Source: Maritimibacter sp. DP1N21-5
GTDB taxonomy: Bacteria; Pseudomonadota; Alphaproteobacteria; Rhodobacterales; Rhodobacteraceae
DNA: 64,000 nucleotides
Assembly: GCF_019218295.1 (NCBI RefSeq)
Contig: NZ_JAHUZF010000006.1
Span: 1,860,001-1,924,000, forward strand
Reading direction: 5' to 3'
The notes under the pieces are model-generated. The model was given only the letters and a program-made list of their open reading frames with translations. It searched no databases and was not told the DNA's origin. Every line of letters begins with the position of its first letter. The stretch's first letter is position 1. Positions 63,473 through 64,000 of the stretch are shown piece by piece. A program made the translations under genes and the position numbers.

Positions 63473-63958
63473 ATGCAAACTCAGACACGTTTTCCAACAA
63501 TCGTCACGCGAACACGCTTACCGCTTGTTGATCGTGCTTCGCTTTATGGCGAGTATTACGCTGAAATAGCGGCGGACCCTCGTCGTGAGGGAGACCTTCG
63601 AGACAGGGCTGCGTACATGCACATCACCGGCAAGTATCCGTCCCATCTTCGCCCGAAGTACACACGCATGTTGACCCAGATCAGCCGACCTTTCCGCAAG
63701 CCCAGCAGTCTCGACGGAAGAACTGGATACAGGAAGCTCGATGACGACGCTATTCGTGCACTCAACCTCAATCAGCATGAAATGGTGAAAGCGGTTCGGA
63801 AGAAGCTTCAGGAAGGCTTCGTGATCCAACCTAGCCGAGGTTATGGAACGCGCAACGGCTATGGCAAGATATTCATGTTCAAAATGGGCCCTGAGAGCAT
63901 GATCAGCAGTCGCATTACCGTGAACATCCATGGAGCGATCAAAGATGGGTGGTCCTAG
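63473..63958 (+). CDS. Hypothetical protein divergent from XRE regulator
   Basis: A 161-residue basic protein preceded by a good ribosome binding site (AAAGGAGCC). No family is recognised. The C-terminal part, with IQPSRGYGTRNGYGKIFMF and a phosphate- or nucleic-acid-like glycine-rich loop, is suggestive only. The 165-base gap to the XRE gene should contain both promoters. The last 42 bases of the window hold nothing identifiable. Confidence 0.6.
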   Translation: MQTQTRFPTIVTRTRLPLVDRASLYGEYYAEIAADPRREGDLRDRAAYMHITGKYPSHLRPKYTRMLTQISRPFRKPSSLDGRTGYRKLDDDAIRALNLNQHEMVKAVRKKLQEGFVIQPSRGYGTRNGYGKIFMFKMGPESMISSRITVNIHGAIKDGWS

Positions 63959-64000
63959 CCCCGACCTTCAGATTAATACTCTTCGGATGGCTGGTTCTGA

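Overview
The window reads as chromosomal DNA of a marine-type alphaproteobacterium, most likely family Rhodobacteraceae (Roseobacter group). Evidence: very high GC, many GTG starts, dense ATGA/GTGA-coupled operons, a TAXI-type TRAP transporter with a DUF1850 partner, a BMP-type ABC importer, and at 23.8 kb a palindromic intergenic element of the kind I associate with Rhodobacterales. No rRNA, tRNA, CRISPR array or complete insertion sequence was seen.

Layout. 0-2.5 kb: end of a protocatechuate 4,5-cleavage operon (ligA, ligB, ligC) closed by a strong hairpin. 2.5-4.2 kb: an unknown small gene and glycerate 2-kinase. 4.4-9.5 kb: a four-gene BMP-family (nucleoside-like) ABC importer on the minus strand. 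9.9-13.3 kb: TAXI TRAP transporter. 13.5-16.6 kb: an acyl-CoA synthetase, purU and a GFA-family protein.

16.7-33.6 kb is the most interesting region. It holds two convergent operons. The plus operon encodes an IclR regulator, a stand-alone BCCP, a biotin carboxylase, a pyruvate-carboxylase-type carboxyltransferase, a HAD phosphatase and an acetoacetate-CoA ligase-like enzyme. The minus operon encodes a P450, a two-subunit PEP-synthase-like dikinase resembling phenylphosphate synthase, two paralogous HD-domain proteins, an aldehyde dehydrogenase, an SDR and a 2Fe-2S ferredoxin. It is headed by a regulator with an apparent MEDS sensory domain plus winged-helix and BTAD domains. The set suggests a catabolic route: hydroxylation, oxidation to a ketone, ATP-dependent activation and biotin-dependent carboxylation to a beta-keto acid, then CoA ligation. 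Two nearly identical sites, each a pair of ACCAAAG heptamers at 11-bp pitch, flank the regulator gene. One sits upstream of the P450 operon and one upstream of the regulator itself, which is the geometry of SARP/BTAD activator sites.

33.6-50.4 kb is an exopolysaccharide locus: Wzy-like polymerase, polysaccharide deacetylase, chain-length protein, glycoside hydrolase, three FemAB/CelD-type GNAT proteins, flippase, initiating sugar transferase, three glycosyltransferases and a sulfotransferase. 50.7-56.6 kb is an operon that joins an SsuABC-like ABC importer to a DUF1800/DUF1501 pair. 56.7-61.3 kb returns to polysaccharide export (a Wzc-like protein with a degenerate kinase domain and a Wza-like lipoprotein), plus a VanZ-like and an exported EEP-family protein. 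From about 61.3 kb to the end the DNA is visibly less GC-rich and carries small hypothetical genes and an XRE regulator, so it is probably accessory DNA.
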